DNA of 64,000 bases from NCBI RefSeq assembly GCF_003664325.1, contig NZ_RCDA01000001.1, forward strand, positions 682,001-746,000, in the 5' to 3' direction. The notes beneath the pieces were generated by a model that saw only the letters and a program-made list of their open reading frames with translations, did not search any database and was not told the DNA's origin. This document shows, in pieces, positions 1 to 8,713 of the stretch. The stretch comes from Alkalispirillum mobile. GTDB lineage: Bacteria > Pseudomonadota > Gammaproteobacteria > Nitrococcales > Halorhodospiraceae. How positions within the stretch are numbered: the first letter of the stretch is position 1; every line of letters starts with the position of its first letter. The position numbers and the translations under genes were made by a program.

Positions 1-1089
1 GGTCAGCAGGGATTCATCGAGATTGCCCTCCCCCCAGATCAGCTCGCCGTCCGCGGGCACCGTCTCACCGGGACGAACCAGGACGATATCTCCGGCCTCC
101 AGCTGCGAGACGGGGACCAGTTCCTCGCCCTGCTCGGTGACCCGGGTGGCGTTACTGGGGATCAAGCGCGCCAGCGCATCAGTGGTCTCGTTGGCCTTGT
201 GCCGCGCTGCCATCTCGGCGAAGCGGGCGATGCCGAGGAAGAAGATGAACATGACCACCGAGTCAAAGTAGACCTTTGGCCCGTCGGTCAGGGTCCACCA
301 GACACTGGCACTGTAGGTCAGACCGATGGCCAGGCTGACCGGGACATCCATACCCACGGTACGCGCCCGGATATCGCGCCAGGCGCCGATGAAGAACGGG
401 GCACCGGAGTACAGCAGCACCGGGGTGGCCACCAGCATGCTTATCAGTCGCAGAAATTGTTCATGCACTGAATCCATGCCGTAATGGGCGCCCATGTACA
501 GGCCGATGCCCATCATCATGACCTGCATCATCCCCAGCCCGGAGACGATAAGCCGGCGGAGCGCCTTGCGCCGCTCCTGCTGAGCCATGGATTGCACCTT
601 ATCGGCGCGCAGGGGATGGGCCCGGTACCCCAATCGGGCCATTTCGCGCAGCAGGTAGGACAGCGGTGCCCGGGCCTGGTCCCAGCGGATGACCGCCCGC
701 CCGGTGGCTGCATTGACACGCACATCCAGCACACCGTCCACTTGGCCGAGGAGGTGTTCGATCAGCCAGCCACAGGCCGCACAATAAAGGTTCTCGACGA
801 GAAAGGAGCCCTCGCGTGGCCCGTCCCCGACCTGCACGAAATCGCTCTGGATCTCGTCCCGGTCGTAAGCCGACCACTGGTCAGGGCTGGCGGCGACCGC
901 CTCGTCATCGGGCCGCCCACCCGCGCTGGTGCGGACCTGGTAGAACTTTTCGAGCCCGCTGCCCAGGATCATGTTGGCCACGGCGTGGCACCCGGTGCAG
1001 CAAACCGGCTGCTCCTCTCCCTGAACGGTGACCGTGCGATCCTCCCCCGGCGGGACCACTTCACCGCAGTGGAAGCACTTTTCCGTCAC
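1..1089 (-). CDS. ccoI: Copper-translocating P1B-type ATPase CcoI/FixI, N-terminal part (runs off window)
   Basis: Inner-membrane Cu+ pump of the type that supplies copper for cbb3 oxidase assembly. The visible 363 codons carry a Cys-rich N-terminus (C5-x2-C8 and CCTGC at 30-34), a heavy-metal-associated domain with CAAC at about 103-106, then transmembrane helices and the start of the actuator domain. The phosphorylation motif lies beyond the window edge. The start is taken as GTG, two bases after the ccoH stop, with GGAG about 9 bases upstream; no ATG fits the family N-terminus. It is the last visible gene of the ccoNOQP-ccoGHI operon. The family is certain; the CcoI subtype follows from the N-terminal cysteines and the neighbours. 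Confidence 0.93.
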   Translation of the reverse strand, partial: MTEKCFHCGEVVPPGEDRTVTVQGEEQPVCCTGCHAVANMILGSGLEKFYQVRTSAGGRPDDEAVAASPDQWSAYDRDEIQSDFVQVGDGPREGSFLVENLYCAACGWLIEHLLGQVDGVLDVRVNAATGRAVIRWDQARAPLSYLLREMARLGYRAHPLRADKVQSMAQQERRKALRRLIVSGLGMMQVMMMGIGLYMGAHYGMDSVHEQFLRLISMLVATPVLLYSGAPFFIGAWRDIRARTVGMDVPVSLAIGLTYSASVWWTLTDGPKVYFDSVVMFIFFLGIARFAEMAARHKANETTDALARLIPSNATRVTEQGEELVPVSQLEAGDIVLVRPGETVPADGELIWGEGNLDESLLT

Positions 1090-1091
1090 AC

Positions 1092-1649
1092 TCAGTACTC
1101 CAGGTCAGCAGCGCGCTGCACGTTGGGAATCATATCCCGTCGCGGCTCCATCTCGGCGTGCATTTGCGTGGCATCGAGTTCGCCCGTGATCCGCCAGCCG
1201 GCATCTACCGGTTCCAGATGGAGGTAGCGCCGGTTGGGTACAGCGCGCACCTGGCCGCGGTAGACCCCGTCCGAGCCGAGCTCGAGTTCGGCCGTCACGT
1301 CGTCGGCGCCCGTGCGCGGCTCGAGGGTCAGGTTAAGGCGGTCGGGGCGCGCCTCACCGTTTTTCCCCTGAAGCACCAGTTGCAGCTCACCGCCTTCGCG
1401 GGGCACCTGAACCCGCGCACTCAGCCCCATTTCGTAAGCGACCAGCTCGCGCTCGAAGTTGCGGTAAGTGGCCCGGCCGGTGTCGTAGTGATCGTCGATC
1501 ACCAGCGGGTCCTGGTTGGTGACGGCCGTGTACACCAGCCCGAGCCCCATAGGTACCACCAGGATCGGTGGCGCGAACACGAACCAGCACCAGAACTCCT
1601 TGTACCAGGGCTTGGACTGCGCCTCGTCCGGTTTGCGATTGGTCGTCAT
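1092..1649 (-). CDS. ccoH: Cbb3 oxidase assembly protein CcoH (FixH family)
   Basis: A 185-residue single-pass membrane protein needed for stable assembly of cbb3 oxidase. One hydrophobic helix lies at about residues 19-42 and is followed by a periplasmic beta-rich domain, the FixH layout. The reading frame lies between ccoG and ccoI, as is usual. GGAGG stands about 11 bases before the ATG. FixH proteins vary in sequence, so the call rests on size, topology and position together. Membership of the same transcript as its neighbours is inferred from gaps of under 20 bases. Confidence 0.87.
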   Translation of the reverse strand: MTTNRKPDEAQSKPWYKEFWCWFVFAPPILVVPMGLGLVYTAVTNQDPLVIDDHYDTGRATYRNFERELVAYEMGLSARVQVPREGGELQLVLQGKNGEARPDRLNLTLEPRTGADDVTAELELGSDGVYRGQVRAVPNRRYLHLEPVDAGWRITGELDATQMHAEMEPRRDMIPNVQRAADLEY

Positions 1650-1667
1650 GCTGGCTGTTGCCTCCGG

Positions 1668-3050
1668 TTACTGCGCCGGGCCGTGGAAACGGCTCCTGGT
1701 GGTTGTGGTGACGCTTTCATCGTCGGTGCGCGTGATGGTGAAGTATACATCAGAGGTACGGCCCTCCAGATGCTCGATATTCACCGTCACGGAGGCGATA
1801 ACATCCGCTACACCGCCAGGTTGCACCGTGACTGTCTCCGGACGGAGGGAGAGTTCCATGTTCTCCAGACCGGCCACCTCAACCTCGAACTGCCTGGGCT
1901 CGCTGTCCTTGTTGAGCACTTTCAGCGTGTACACGTTTTCTATGTCGCCGAAACCGGACTCGCGGAACATGGGGTTGCGCTCGGGCAGCACGTCCAGGCC
2001 CACCGGCGAGCGCAGCGCCAATGCCGTGGCGAAAGCGGCCAGCAACAGCAGCAGCAGCGTCCCGTAAATGAGAATGCGGGGCCGGAAGACGCGGCTTGGC
2101 TTGCCCTCCATGGCATTTTCGCTGGAGTAGCGGATCAGCCCCCGCGGGTAACCCATCCGGTCCATTACATCATCGCAGGCATCGATACATGCAGCGCACG
2201 CAATGCACTCGTACTGCAACCCGTTTCGGATATCGATCCCCGTGGGGCAGACCTGAACGCAGATCTTGCAGTCGATGCAGTCACCCAGCCCCTTGGCGCG
2301 GTGATCGATGTCGCGCTTGCGCGGCCCCCGGGGCTCCCCCCGGCTCTCGTCGTACGAGATGATCAGCGAATCGGGGTCAAACATGGCCCCCTGGAAACGG
2401 GCGTAGGGGCACATGTACTTGCAGACCTGCTCGCGCATGTAGCCGGCGTTGCCGTAAGTGGCGAACCCGTAGAACAGCGTCCAGAACGTCTCCCAGGGGC
2501 CGAGGCTGAAGCTGAACAGCCGTGCTGCAAGCTCGGGCGCAGGAGAGAAATAGGCCACGAACGTGAAGCCGGTAAACAACGCGAAGAGCACCCAGATAGC
2601 CTGCTTGGCCGATTTGCGGGCTATTTTTTCTCCAGTCCAGGGCGCCTTGTCCAGCTTCTTGCGCTTATTGGCCGGCCCCTCGGTCCACCGCTCCATCCAG
2701 ACGAATACTTCCGTCCAGACGGTTTGCGGGCAGGCATAGCCACACCAAAGGCGCCCGGCCAGAGCGGTAAAGAAAAACAGGGAGATGGCGGCAATGATCA
2801 GCAGCGCGGACAGGAAATAGAAGTCCTGCGGCCAGAAGACCATTCCGAAGATGTAGAACTGCCGCGACGGCAGATCGAACAGAACGGCCTGCCGACCGTC
2901 CCACTGCACCCAGGGCATTACGTAGTAGAGCCCCAGAAGCAGGAATACTGCCAGTACCCGCAACCGTTGGAACCGCCCGCCAATCTCGCGAGGATGGATC
3001 TTCTCGCTCGACTGGTAGAGCGACTCGCCCGCGTCCGGCTGATTCGCCAT
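1668..3050 (-). CDS. ccoG: Cbb3 oxidase accessory protein CcoG, polyferredoxin-like cupric reductase
   Basis: A 460-residue inner-membrane iron-sulphur protein; CcoG homologues reduce Cu(II) to Cu(I) for delivery to the cbb3 oxidase. Membrane helices lie at about 35-55, 80-105 and 185-205. The motif WCGYACPQ at about 105 and two [4Fe-4S] motifs (CIDCKICVQVCP and CIACAACIDACD) at about 255-300 are intact. The C-terminal third after a further helix (about 335-360) is an Ig-like periplasmic domain. The ATG at 3050 is preferred because AAAGGGG lies 8 bases before it and it sits 4 bases after the upstream stop; an upstream in-frame GTG would overlap that gene. Confidence 0.93.
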   Translation of the reverse strand: MANQPDAGESLYQSSEKIHPREIGGRFQRLRVLAVFLLLGLYYVMPWVQWDGRQAVLFDLPSRQFYIFGMVFWPQDFYFLSALLIIAAISLFFFTALAGRLWCGYACPQTVWTEVFVWMERWTEGPANKRKKLDKAPWTGEKIARKSAKQAIWVLFALFTGFTFVAYFSPAPELAARLFSFSLGPWETFWTLFYGFATYGNAGYMREQVCKYMCPYARFQGAMFDPDSLIISYDESRGEPRGPRKRDIDHRAKGLGDCIDCKICVQVCPTGIDIRNGLQYECIACAACIDACDDVMDRMGYPRGLIRYSSENAMEGKPSRVFRPRILIYGTLLLLLLAAFATALALRSPVGLDVLPERNPMFRESGFGDIENVYTLKVLNKDSEPRQFEVEVAGLENMELSLRPETVTVQPGGVADVIASVTVNIEHLEGRTSDVYFTITRTDDESVTTTTRSRFHGPAQ

Positions 3051-3054
3051 GCCG

Positions 3055-3375
3055 TTACCCCTTTCTGCCACCTTTGTCCCGAGCCTTTTCGGGACGCTTC
3101 ACCAAAACGGCCGTGAGAAAACTGGCGCCAGCACTCACCGCCCAAAACATCAAGAAACCAATGGAGTAACCGGCCTCCCGGCCAATCTCCCAATTCGGGA
3201 ATGTCGCTGCGTGAAGATCGGCCGGATCAATGGCCAGGAAGAAAATCCAGGTCGCAAGCGCGGAGACAAGAAAGGAGGGCCACATCACCGGCCCCAGGAC
3301 CCGGACGAGCCAGTTCGGCTCGTCCGTCCGGGCCTCTTCCGTCTCTAGCTCCGGGAAATCTTTCGGGTCGTTCAT
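3055..3375 (-). CDS. Small two-helix membrane protein between ccoP and ccoG, unknown function
   Basis: A 106-residue protein with an acidic N-terminal tail, two hydrophobic segments (about residues 28-48 and 70-92) and a basic C-terminus. I do not recognise a named family. It lies inside the cco operon, 34 bases after ccoP and 4 bases before ccoG, and GGGAGG stands 8 bases before the ATG, so it is very likely translated. Small membrane proteins at this position (CcoS-like or unnamed) are usually linked to oxidase assembly. That role is inferred from position only. It does not look like ccoS, which is shorter and has one helix. Confidence 0.8.
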   Translation of the reverse strand: MNDPKDFPELETEEARTDEPNWLVRVLGPVMWPSFLVSALATWIFFLAIDPADLHAATFPNWEIGREAGYSIGFLMFWAVSAGASFLTAVLVKRPEKARDKGGRKG

Positions 3376-3409
3376 CGGACCCACCTCCCGAAGGGCAACG
3401 GTGCCCTAT

Positions 3410-4312
3410 TCAGTTGTTGAGGCTGTAGACATAAGCGGCCAGCACATGGATACGGTCCTCGCCGAGGCGCTCCTTGAATGCCGGCATCTCGCCGCTGCGC
3501 CCCTGCAGAATCGTCTCCCGAATGCTCGCCTCATCGCCACCGTAGGTGTACTGCCCCAGGGTGAGGTTCGGCCAGCCCGCCGACTGGTTGCCCTTGCCTT
3601 CAGCGCCGTGACAGGCGATGCATCCCGCATCCTCGTACGCGGAGCGACCGGCGGTGATGGTGTCCTCGTCGATACCCTCGCGACCGCCCAGGTGCTGGAC
3701 ATAGGCCACGAGGTTATCCAGTCCGTCTCCCTCCAGGGCCTCCCGGCCTTCATGCCCAGGCATGTTCGCACTCCGGCCCTCAAGCAACGTGGTGACGATG
3801 TCCTCCGGCTCACCACCCCACTGCCACTTGGCGTTGGAGATATTGGGGAAGCCGCGGGCCCCGCCACCATCCACCCCGTGGCAAACGGCGCACTCGTAGC
3901 CGAACAGGCGGCGGCCGGTGGCCATCGCCTCGTCGTTCTGCGCCAGCTCGGGGATGGACAGTTCGGAGTACTCGGCGAAGATCGGCTCGAGCCGCTCCTC
4001 GATCCGCTCCACCTCGCGGTCATATTGCGCCGCCGAACTCCAGCCGAGCAGCCCGCTGTAGTTACCGAGCCCCGGGTAGAGGATGAGGTAGATCAGACCG
4101 AAGCCGATGGTCAGGTAGAACAGCCACAGCCACCAACGGGGCATGGGGCGGTTGTACTCGGACAGGGTGCCCTCATCCCAGCTGTGACCAGTGGTCTCGT
4201 GCTCGGCGGCCTCCCCCGGTTTTTTCTTCTCCGCGAACTTGATCAGCCACACCATCCCGAGAATGTTTGCCAGTACCAGGATGATGACCCACCAATGCCA
4301 GAAGCTACTCAT
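3410..4312 (-). CDS. ccoP: Cbb3-type cytochrome c oxidase dihaem subunit III
   Basis: A 300-residue dihaem cytochrome c that passes electrons to CcoO/CcoN. Two N-terminal membrane helices (about 5-25 and 60-80) precede two cytochrome c domains. The haem motifs CAVCH (about residue 140) and CIACH (about residue 228) are intact, each with a downstream Met ligand candidate (NMPGH and GEMPAF). The start overlaps the end of ccoQ by 8 bases, suggesting translational coupling. Length and layout are typical of CcoP. Confidence 0.96.
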   Translation of the reverse strand: MSSFWHWWVIILVLANILGMVWLIKFAEKKKPGEAAEHETTGHSWDEGTLSEYNRPMPRWWLWLFYLTIGFGLIYLILYPGLGNYSGLLGWSSAAQYDREVERIEERLEPIFAEYSELSIPELAQNDEAMATGRRLFGYECAVCHGVDGGGARGFPNISNAKWQWGGEPEDIVTTLLEGRSANMPGHEGREALEGDGLDNLVAYVQHLGGREGIDEDTITAGRSAYEDAGCIACHGAEGKGNQSAGWPNLTLGQYTYGGDEASIRETILQGRSGEMPAFKERLGEDRIHVLAAYVYSLNN

Positions 4313-4496
4313 GGCGATTATCCTCGTTACGCTTGTTCTTTTCGCGCTCGTCAGCCTGCTTCAGGTCGTCCTCGTCCAGGGCGAGGCGGGCCGCCTCGTC
4401 GAAATCGTCCTTCTTGCGCGGGTGGTAGGCCCACCAGACCACGCCCAGAAAGAGAATGACCAGTAAAGCAGTTGCGATGCCGTGTACAGTGCCCAT
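4305..4496 (-). CDS. ccoQ: Cbb3 oxidase subunit CcoQ/FixQ
   Basis: A 63-residue single-helix protein: a hydrophobic stretch at about 7-24 ending in WWAYHPRKK, then a highly charged acidic/basic tail. The end of the hydrophobic stretch matches the small CcoQ family, which stabilises the core complex. It sits in the expected slot between ccoO and ccoP, 8 bases after the ccoO stop, and its 3' end overlaps the ccoP start by 8 bases. Confidence 0.92.
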   Translation of the reverse strand: MGTVHGIATALLVILFLGVVWWAYHPRKKDDFDEAARLALDEDDLKQADEREKNKRNEDNRHE

Positions 4497-4504
4497 CTAA
4501 AGCC

Positions 4505-5116
4505 TCAGCGTGTCCGCGAAATGGCGGTACCCAGCCCTTGCAGGTAGGCGATGATGGCGTCCATTTCCGTTTTGCCCTCCAGCTCCTCTGCAGCCGCATC
4601 GAGCATCTCGTCATCGTAGGGCACGCCCAGGAAGCGCTGCTGCATGCGCATGCGGTGAGCCACCTGCTCGCCGTCCAGCTCCCGCTCATTGAGCCATGGG
4701 TAGGCGGGCATGTTGGAGTTCGGCAGCACGTCACGCGGGTTGGTCAGGTGCACTTGATGCCATTCGTCCGTGTAACGACCACCCACCCGGTGCAGGTCAG
4801 GACCGGTCCGCTTGGACCCCCACTGGAAGGGGCGGTCGTAGACGAACTCGCTGGCCAGGGAGTAGTGGCCGTAGCGCTCGGTCTCGGCGCGGAATGGCCG
4901 GACCATCTGCGAGTGGCAGTTGTAGCAACCCTCGCGCACGTAAATGTCACGGCCGGCGAATTCCAGGGGCGGATACGGCTCCACCCCCTCATGCGCCTGC
5001 GTGGTCTCATTCAGGAAGAACAGCGGCACGATCTGCACCAGACCGGCCACGCTGATGACCAGAATGATCAGCACGGCAAGCAGGCCGACGTTCTTTTCAA
5101 CTACCTCGTGATTCAT
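4505..5116 (-). CDS. ccoO: Cbb3-type cytochrome c oxidase monohaem subunit II
   Basis: A 203-residue membrane-anchored cytochrome c subunit. One N-terminal helix (about 8-30) is followed by a periplasmic domain with the haem-c motif [11 protein letters not shown] at about residue 68. Methionines further on can serve as the axial ligand (the SNMPAYPW segment). CcoO takes electrons from CcoP and passes them to the haem b/b3-CuB centre of CcoN. The gene starts 12 bases after ccoN in the same operon. Confidence 0.96.
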   Translation of the reverse strand: MNHEVVEKNVGLLAVLIILVISVAGLVQIVPLFFLNETTQAHEGVEPYPPLEFAGRDIYVREGCYNCHSQMVRPFRAETERYGHYSLASEFVYDRPFQWGSKRTGPDLHRVGGRYTDEWHQVHLTNPRDVLPNSNMPAYPWLNERELDGEQVAHRMRMQQRFLGVPYDDEMLDAAAEELEGKTEMDAIIAYLQGLGTAISRTR

Positions 5117-5128
5117 CCCGCTCCCTCC

Positions 5129-6568
5129 TTACGCGGTCTGGCCGGCGGCAGCCTGGCCGGTGGCCTTGGGGGCCGGCTCGCGGGCCGGGGCACCGGTCAC
5201 CGTCTTGTAGACGTTGTACGCCATCATCAGCATGCCGATGAGGAACAAGACCCCACCCAACAGGCGCACCATGTAGTAGGGATAGGTTGCCACCAGCACC
5301 TCGGAGAAGGTGTAGGTCAGCGTCCCGTCATCGTTGACCGCACGCCACATCAGGCCCTGCATGACGCCAGCGATCCACATGGATGCGATGTAGAGCACGG
5401 TGCCGATGGTGGCGATCCAGAAGTGCCACTCGATCAGCTTGATGCTGTACATGCTTTCGCGGTTGAAGACACGCGGGATCAGCGCGTAGATCGAACCGAA
5501 GGTGATGAATGCCACCCAGCCCAGCGCACCGGAGTGCACGTGGCCGATGGTCCACTCGGTGTAGTGGGACAGCGCGTTCACCGTCTTGATGGACATCATC
5601 GGCCCTTCGAAGGTGGACATGCCGTAGAAGGACAGCGAGACGATGAGGAACTTGAGGATCGGATCGGTGCGCAGCTTATGCCAGGCACCGGAGAGGGTCA
5701 TGATGCCGTTGATCATGCCGCCCCAGGAGGGTGCCAGCAGGATCAGCGAGAAGACCATGCCCAGCGACTGCACCCAGTCCGGCAGGGCGGTGTAGTGCAG
5801 GTGGTGGGGACCGGCCCACATATACAGCGAGATCAGCGCCCAGAAGTGCACGATGGACAGCCGGTAGGAGTAGATGGGGCGCCCGGCCTGCTTAGGCACG
5901 AAGTAGTACATCATGCCCAGGAAGCCCGCGGTCAGGAAGAAGCCCACCGCGTTGTGCCCGTACCACCACTGAACCATGGCATCCACGGCACCCGAGTAGA
6001 TCGGGTAGGACCACATCGGGCCGACCGGAATCACCAGGTTATTGACGATGTGGAGCACCGCCACCGTGAGAATGAAGGCCCCGAAGAACCAGTTGGCCAC
6101 GTAGATGTGCTTGACCTTGCGGACCGCTATGGTACCGAAGAAGTTTATCGCGTAAGCCACCCAGACGGCCGCGATCAGCAGCGCGATCGGCCACTCCAGC
6201 TCTGCGTACTCCTTGCCCATGGTGTAACCCAAGGGAAGCGATATCGCGGCAGCGACGATGACAACCTGCCAGCCCCAGAACGTAAAGGAAGACAGCTTGT
6301 CGGAGAGCAACCGCACCCCGCAGGTACGCTGCACACAGTAATAGGAGGTGGCAAACAGCGCCGAGCCCCCGAACGCGAAGATAACCGCGTTGGTATGCAG
6401 GGGCCGCAGGCGGCTGTACGTCAGCCACGGGTGGTCGAAGTTCAGCGCCGGCCAGATCAGCTGCGCCGCGATCAGTACACCAACCGCCATTCCGACCACG
6501 CCCCAGACGACGGTCATAATGGCGAACTGGCGCACGACTTTCTCGTTATAAGTTGTGCTGGTGTCCAT
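5129..6568 (-). CDS. ccoN: Cbb3-type cytochrome c oxidase catalytic subunit I
   Basis: A 479-residue, roughly 12-helix haem-copper oxidase subunit that reduces O2 to water with high affinity and pumps protons. Conserved His ligands are visible in [12 protein letters not shown] (low-spin haem), [11 protein letters not shown] and GPHHLHY (CuB site) and in [11 protein letters not shown] near the haem-b3 ligand. It is the first gene of the cco operon; the C-terminal tail is rich in Ala, Pro and Gly. An FNR-type box and a matching -10 lie upstream, so induction at low oxygen is likely. Confidence 0.97.
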   Translation of the reverse strand: MDTSTTYNEKVVRQFAIMTVVWGVVGMAVGVLIAAQLIWPALNFDHPWLTYSRLRPLHTNAVIFAFGGSALFATSYYCVQRTCGVRLLSDKLSSFTFWGWQVVIVAAAISLPLGYTMGKEYAELEWPIALLIAAVWVAYAINFFGTIAVRKVKHIYVANWFFGAFILTVAVLHIVNNLVIPVGPMWSYPIYSGAVDAMVQWWYGHNAVGFFLTAGFLGMMYYFVPKQAGRPIYSYRLSIVHFWALISLYMWAGPHHLHYTALPDWVQSLGMVFSLILLAPSWGGMINGIMTLSGAWHKLRTDPILKFLIVSLSFYGMSTFEGPMMSIKTVNALSHYTEWTIGHVHSGALGWVAFITFGSIYALIPRVFNRESMYSIKLIEWHFWIATIGTVLYIASMWIAGVMQGLMWRAVNDDGTLTYTFSEVLVATYPYYMVRLLGGVLFLIGMLMMAYNVYKTVTGAPAREPAPKATGQAAAGQTA

Positions 6569-6618
6569 AGCTCCAGATCCGCAAGGTGGTTTGAGATGGA
6601 TTCAGGCGATCCTCTACG

Positions 6619-6667
6619 GGGGTGGATTATCCGCGTCCGGGCACAACCTCGCCTTGATGCAGGTCAA
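6619..6667 (-). promoter_or_regulatory. FNR/ANR-type class II promoter of the cco operon
   Basis: On the plus strand 6654-6667 reads TTGATGCAGGTCAA, one change from the FNR consensus TTGAT-N4-ATCAA. On the minus strand a -10-like GATAAT lies at 6631-6626. The box centre (6660.5) is 32 bases from the -10 centre, which puts the box at -41.5 for a start near 6619, the classic geometry of FNR-activated promoters. It reads toward ccoN about 50 bases downstream. Confidence 0.8.
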
Positions 6668-6815
6668 CACCGATCGCCAACCGTGACAAGATGCCGCACC
6701 CCACAGCTAAAAAATTTGGGGAACTCAGCGTTGGTGCGGCCCGTCCATACGTACTTTTGTTTGCAACTGATTCGCAGTGCCGCCAGTATTCAACGCTCAC
6801 AGCGTCCCGGGAGAC

Positions 6816-7742
6816 ATGGACTTGCGAAAGGATATCGAGCGCTTCCTCGAAGCCGCCAACGAGATCGTTCTGGGCAAGGAGCACGAGGTCCGGCTGGCAC
6901 TGGTCTGCCTCATGGCCCGCGGCCACCTGCTGATAGAGGACCTGCCCGGGGTCGGCAAGACGACCCTGGCCCAGGCCCTGGCCCGGCTGCTGGGGCTAGA
7001 CTTTCAACGGATCCAGTTCACCAGCGATCTGCTGCCTGCCGACATCATCGGTGCCACTGTCTACGAGAAGGCCCAGGGGAGCTTCCGCTTTCACCCCGGC
7101 CCGATCTTCTCCTCCCTGGTTTTAGCCGATGAGGTCAATCGCGCCACCCCCAAGGCGCAGAGTGCGCTGCTGGAGGCCATGGCCGAGCGCCAGGTGAGCG
7201 TGGAAGGAGCAACGCGGGCGCTGCCCGAACCGTTCTTCGTCATCGCCACCCAGAACCCGGAATCACAGCTGGGCACCTTCCCACTGCCAGAGTCACAACT
7301 CGATCGCTTTCTCATGCGGTTGAGCCTGGGCTACCCCGACAGCAGCGCGGAGCGCGCCCTGCTGCGCGGTGAGGATCGGAGCGATCTGCTGCACCGGATC
7401 GACACCCCCGCCCTCCCGGTGGCGCAGCTGGAGGCACTGCAGCAGGCCGTGCCGCGTATCCACGCCTCCGACGCCCTGCTCGACTACCTTCAGGCCCTGC
7501 TGCGCCATACCCGGGAGTCCGGCGCCTTCCGCCACGGCCTCTCCCCGCGCGCGGGCCTGGCGCTGCTGCGCACCGCCCAGGCCTGGGCGCTCTCCCATGA
7601 CCGGGGGGCCGTGCTGCCGGAAGACATCCAGGCGGTGTTCGTGCCGGTAGCGGGCCACCGGCTGGAGCCGCGGGAAGACGGCACGGCCGGGGCCCACGAG
7701 GACCGGGTGCGCGAAGCGCTGGAACAGGTCGCCATCCCCTGA
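6816..7742 (+). CDS. MoxR family AAA+ ATPase
   Basis: A 308-residue AAA+ ATPase. Walker A GVGKTT lies at about residue 45, Walker B LADEVNRA at about 105, followed by a sensor-1 region (VIATQNPES) and an arginine-rich lid. MoxR proteins act as chaperones for VWA-domain or secreted partners. Here it starts a tight operon with a DUF58 protein and a transglutaminase-like protein, a very common trio. The ATG at 6816 is preferred over an upstream GTG because GGGAG precedes it and homologues begin at this MDLRKDI-like segment. The stop overlaps the next ATG by one base. Confidence 0.92.
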   Translation: MDLRKDIERFLEAANEIVLGKEHEVRLALVCLMARGHLLIEDLPGVGKTTLAQALARLLGLDFQRIQFTSDLLPADIIGATVYEKAQGSFRFHPGPIFSSLVLADEVNRATPKAQSALLEAMAERQVSVEGATRALPEPFFVIATQNPESQLGTFPLPESQLDRFLMRLSLGYPDSSAERALLRGEDRSDLLHRIDTPALPVAQLEALQQAVPRIHASDALLDYLQALLRHTRESGAFRHGLSPRAGLALLRTAQAWALSHDRGAVLPEDIQAVFVPVAGHRLEPREDGTAGAHEDRVREALEQVAIP

Positions 7743-8713
7743 TGCGTGCGCTGCGCCGGCTCCGGGCTCTGCTTCGGCAACTCCCCCTGAATCGGGGCAG
7801 GAGTGATTCCGAACAGTTGTCCCTTCACTACCGGCGGATATTCATCCTGCCCACCCGCTACGGGCTGTTCATGGCCCTCGTGGCGGGCCTGGTCTGGCTC
7901 GGGGGCGTGAACTACACCAATAATATGGTGCTGTTACTGTCTTTCCTGTTGGTCGGGCTGCTGGTCATCAGCATTCACCACACCTTCAACAACCTGCACC
8001 GGCTCCAGGTACACGCAGGACCGGCGCAGCCAGTCTTCGCCGGCCAGCCCCTGCGATTCCCGGTCACGGTGCACGACCCGGCAGGCCGCGAGCGACCGGC
8101 GATCACCGTGGACGGCGGCGAAGGGCTGCAAACCGCCGATATCCCCCCGGGGGAGAGCGCCCAGTGGTGGCTGACCGTCCCGACCCGCGAGCGGGGCTGG
8201 CGCCCCCTGCCCCGCTTCCGTATCCAAACCCGTTTCCCCACCGGCCTGTTTATCGCCTGGGCCCTGCCCTCGCTCCAGCAACGCAGCCTGGTTTATCCGG
8301 CCCCGGAGCTAGGCAACGTGCCACCACCCCCGCGGGGGCAGGAGGGCCGCCAGGGTGATCGTCACGGCGAAGGCGATGATGATTTCCACGGCTTGCGCCG
8401 CTACCAGGTGGGTGACCCCAAGGGCCACATCGCCTGGAAGCGCCTGGCGCGAGGCGAGGAGCGGGTTTACACCAAGCAGTTCGCCGGCGCCTCGGGCGCA
8501 CCCCGCTGGCTGGACGAACGGCAACTGGACCCCGCCTTGGGACTGGAGGAGCGCCTCTCCCGGCTCTGCCGCTGGATCATCGACCTGGACAATGGCGGCC
8601 ATCCCTACGGCCTGCGCCTCGGACGGGTCCAGATCGCACCGGGCCGGGGCGAGGCCCACCGGCATGCCTGCCTGCGCGCGCTGGCCCTGCACGGCCAGGA
8701 GTCATCGCCGTGA
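7742..8713 (+). CDS. DUF58 domain membrane protein
   Basis: A 323-residue protein with two adjacent membrane helices (about 40-60 and 62-80) and then a beta-rich cytoplasmic part. The DUF58 signature is visible as a YQVGDPKGHIAWKRLARG stretch at about residue 220. DUF58 proteins are VWA-related partners of MoxR ATPases, but their precise role is unsettled. Start and stop overlap both neighbours (ATG overlaps the MoxR stop by 1 base, the TGA overlaps the next GTG by 4), so the three genes are very probably translated together. Confidence 0.9.
   Translation: MRALRRLRALLRQLPLNRGRSDSEQLSLHYRRIFILPTRYGLFMALVAGLVWLGGVNYTNNMVLLLSFLLVGLLVISIHHTFNNLHRLQVHAGPAQPVFAGQPLRFPVTVHDPAGRERPAITVDGGEGLQTADIPPGESAQWWLTVPTRERGWRPLPRFRIQTRFPTGLFIAWALPSLQQRSLVYPAPELGNVPPPPRGQEGRQGDRHGEGDDDFHGLRRYQVGDPKGHIAWKRLARGEERVYTKQFAGASGAPRWLDERQLDPALGLEERLSRLCRWIIDLDNGGHPYGLRLGRVQIAPGRGEAHRHACLRALALHGQESSP

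Noticed and set aside
3055-3375. ccoS
   Set aside because: CcoS is shorter with a single helix; this protein has two helices and another position in the operon.
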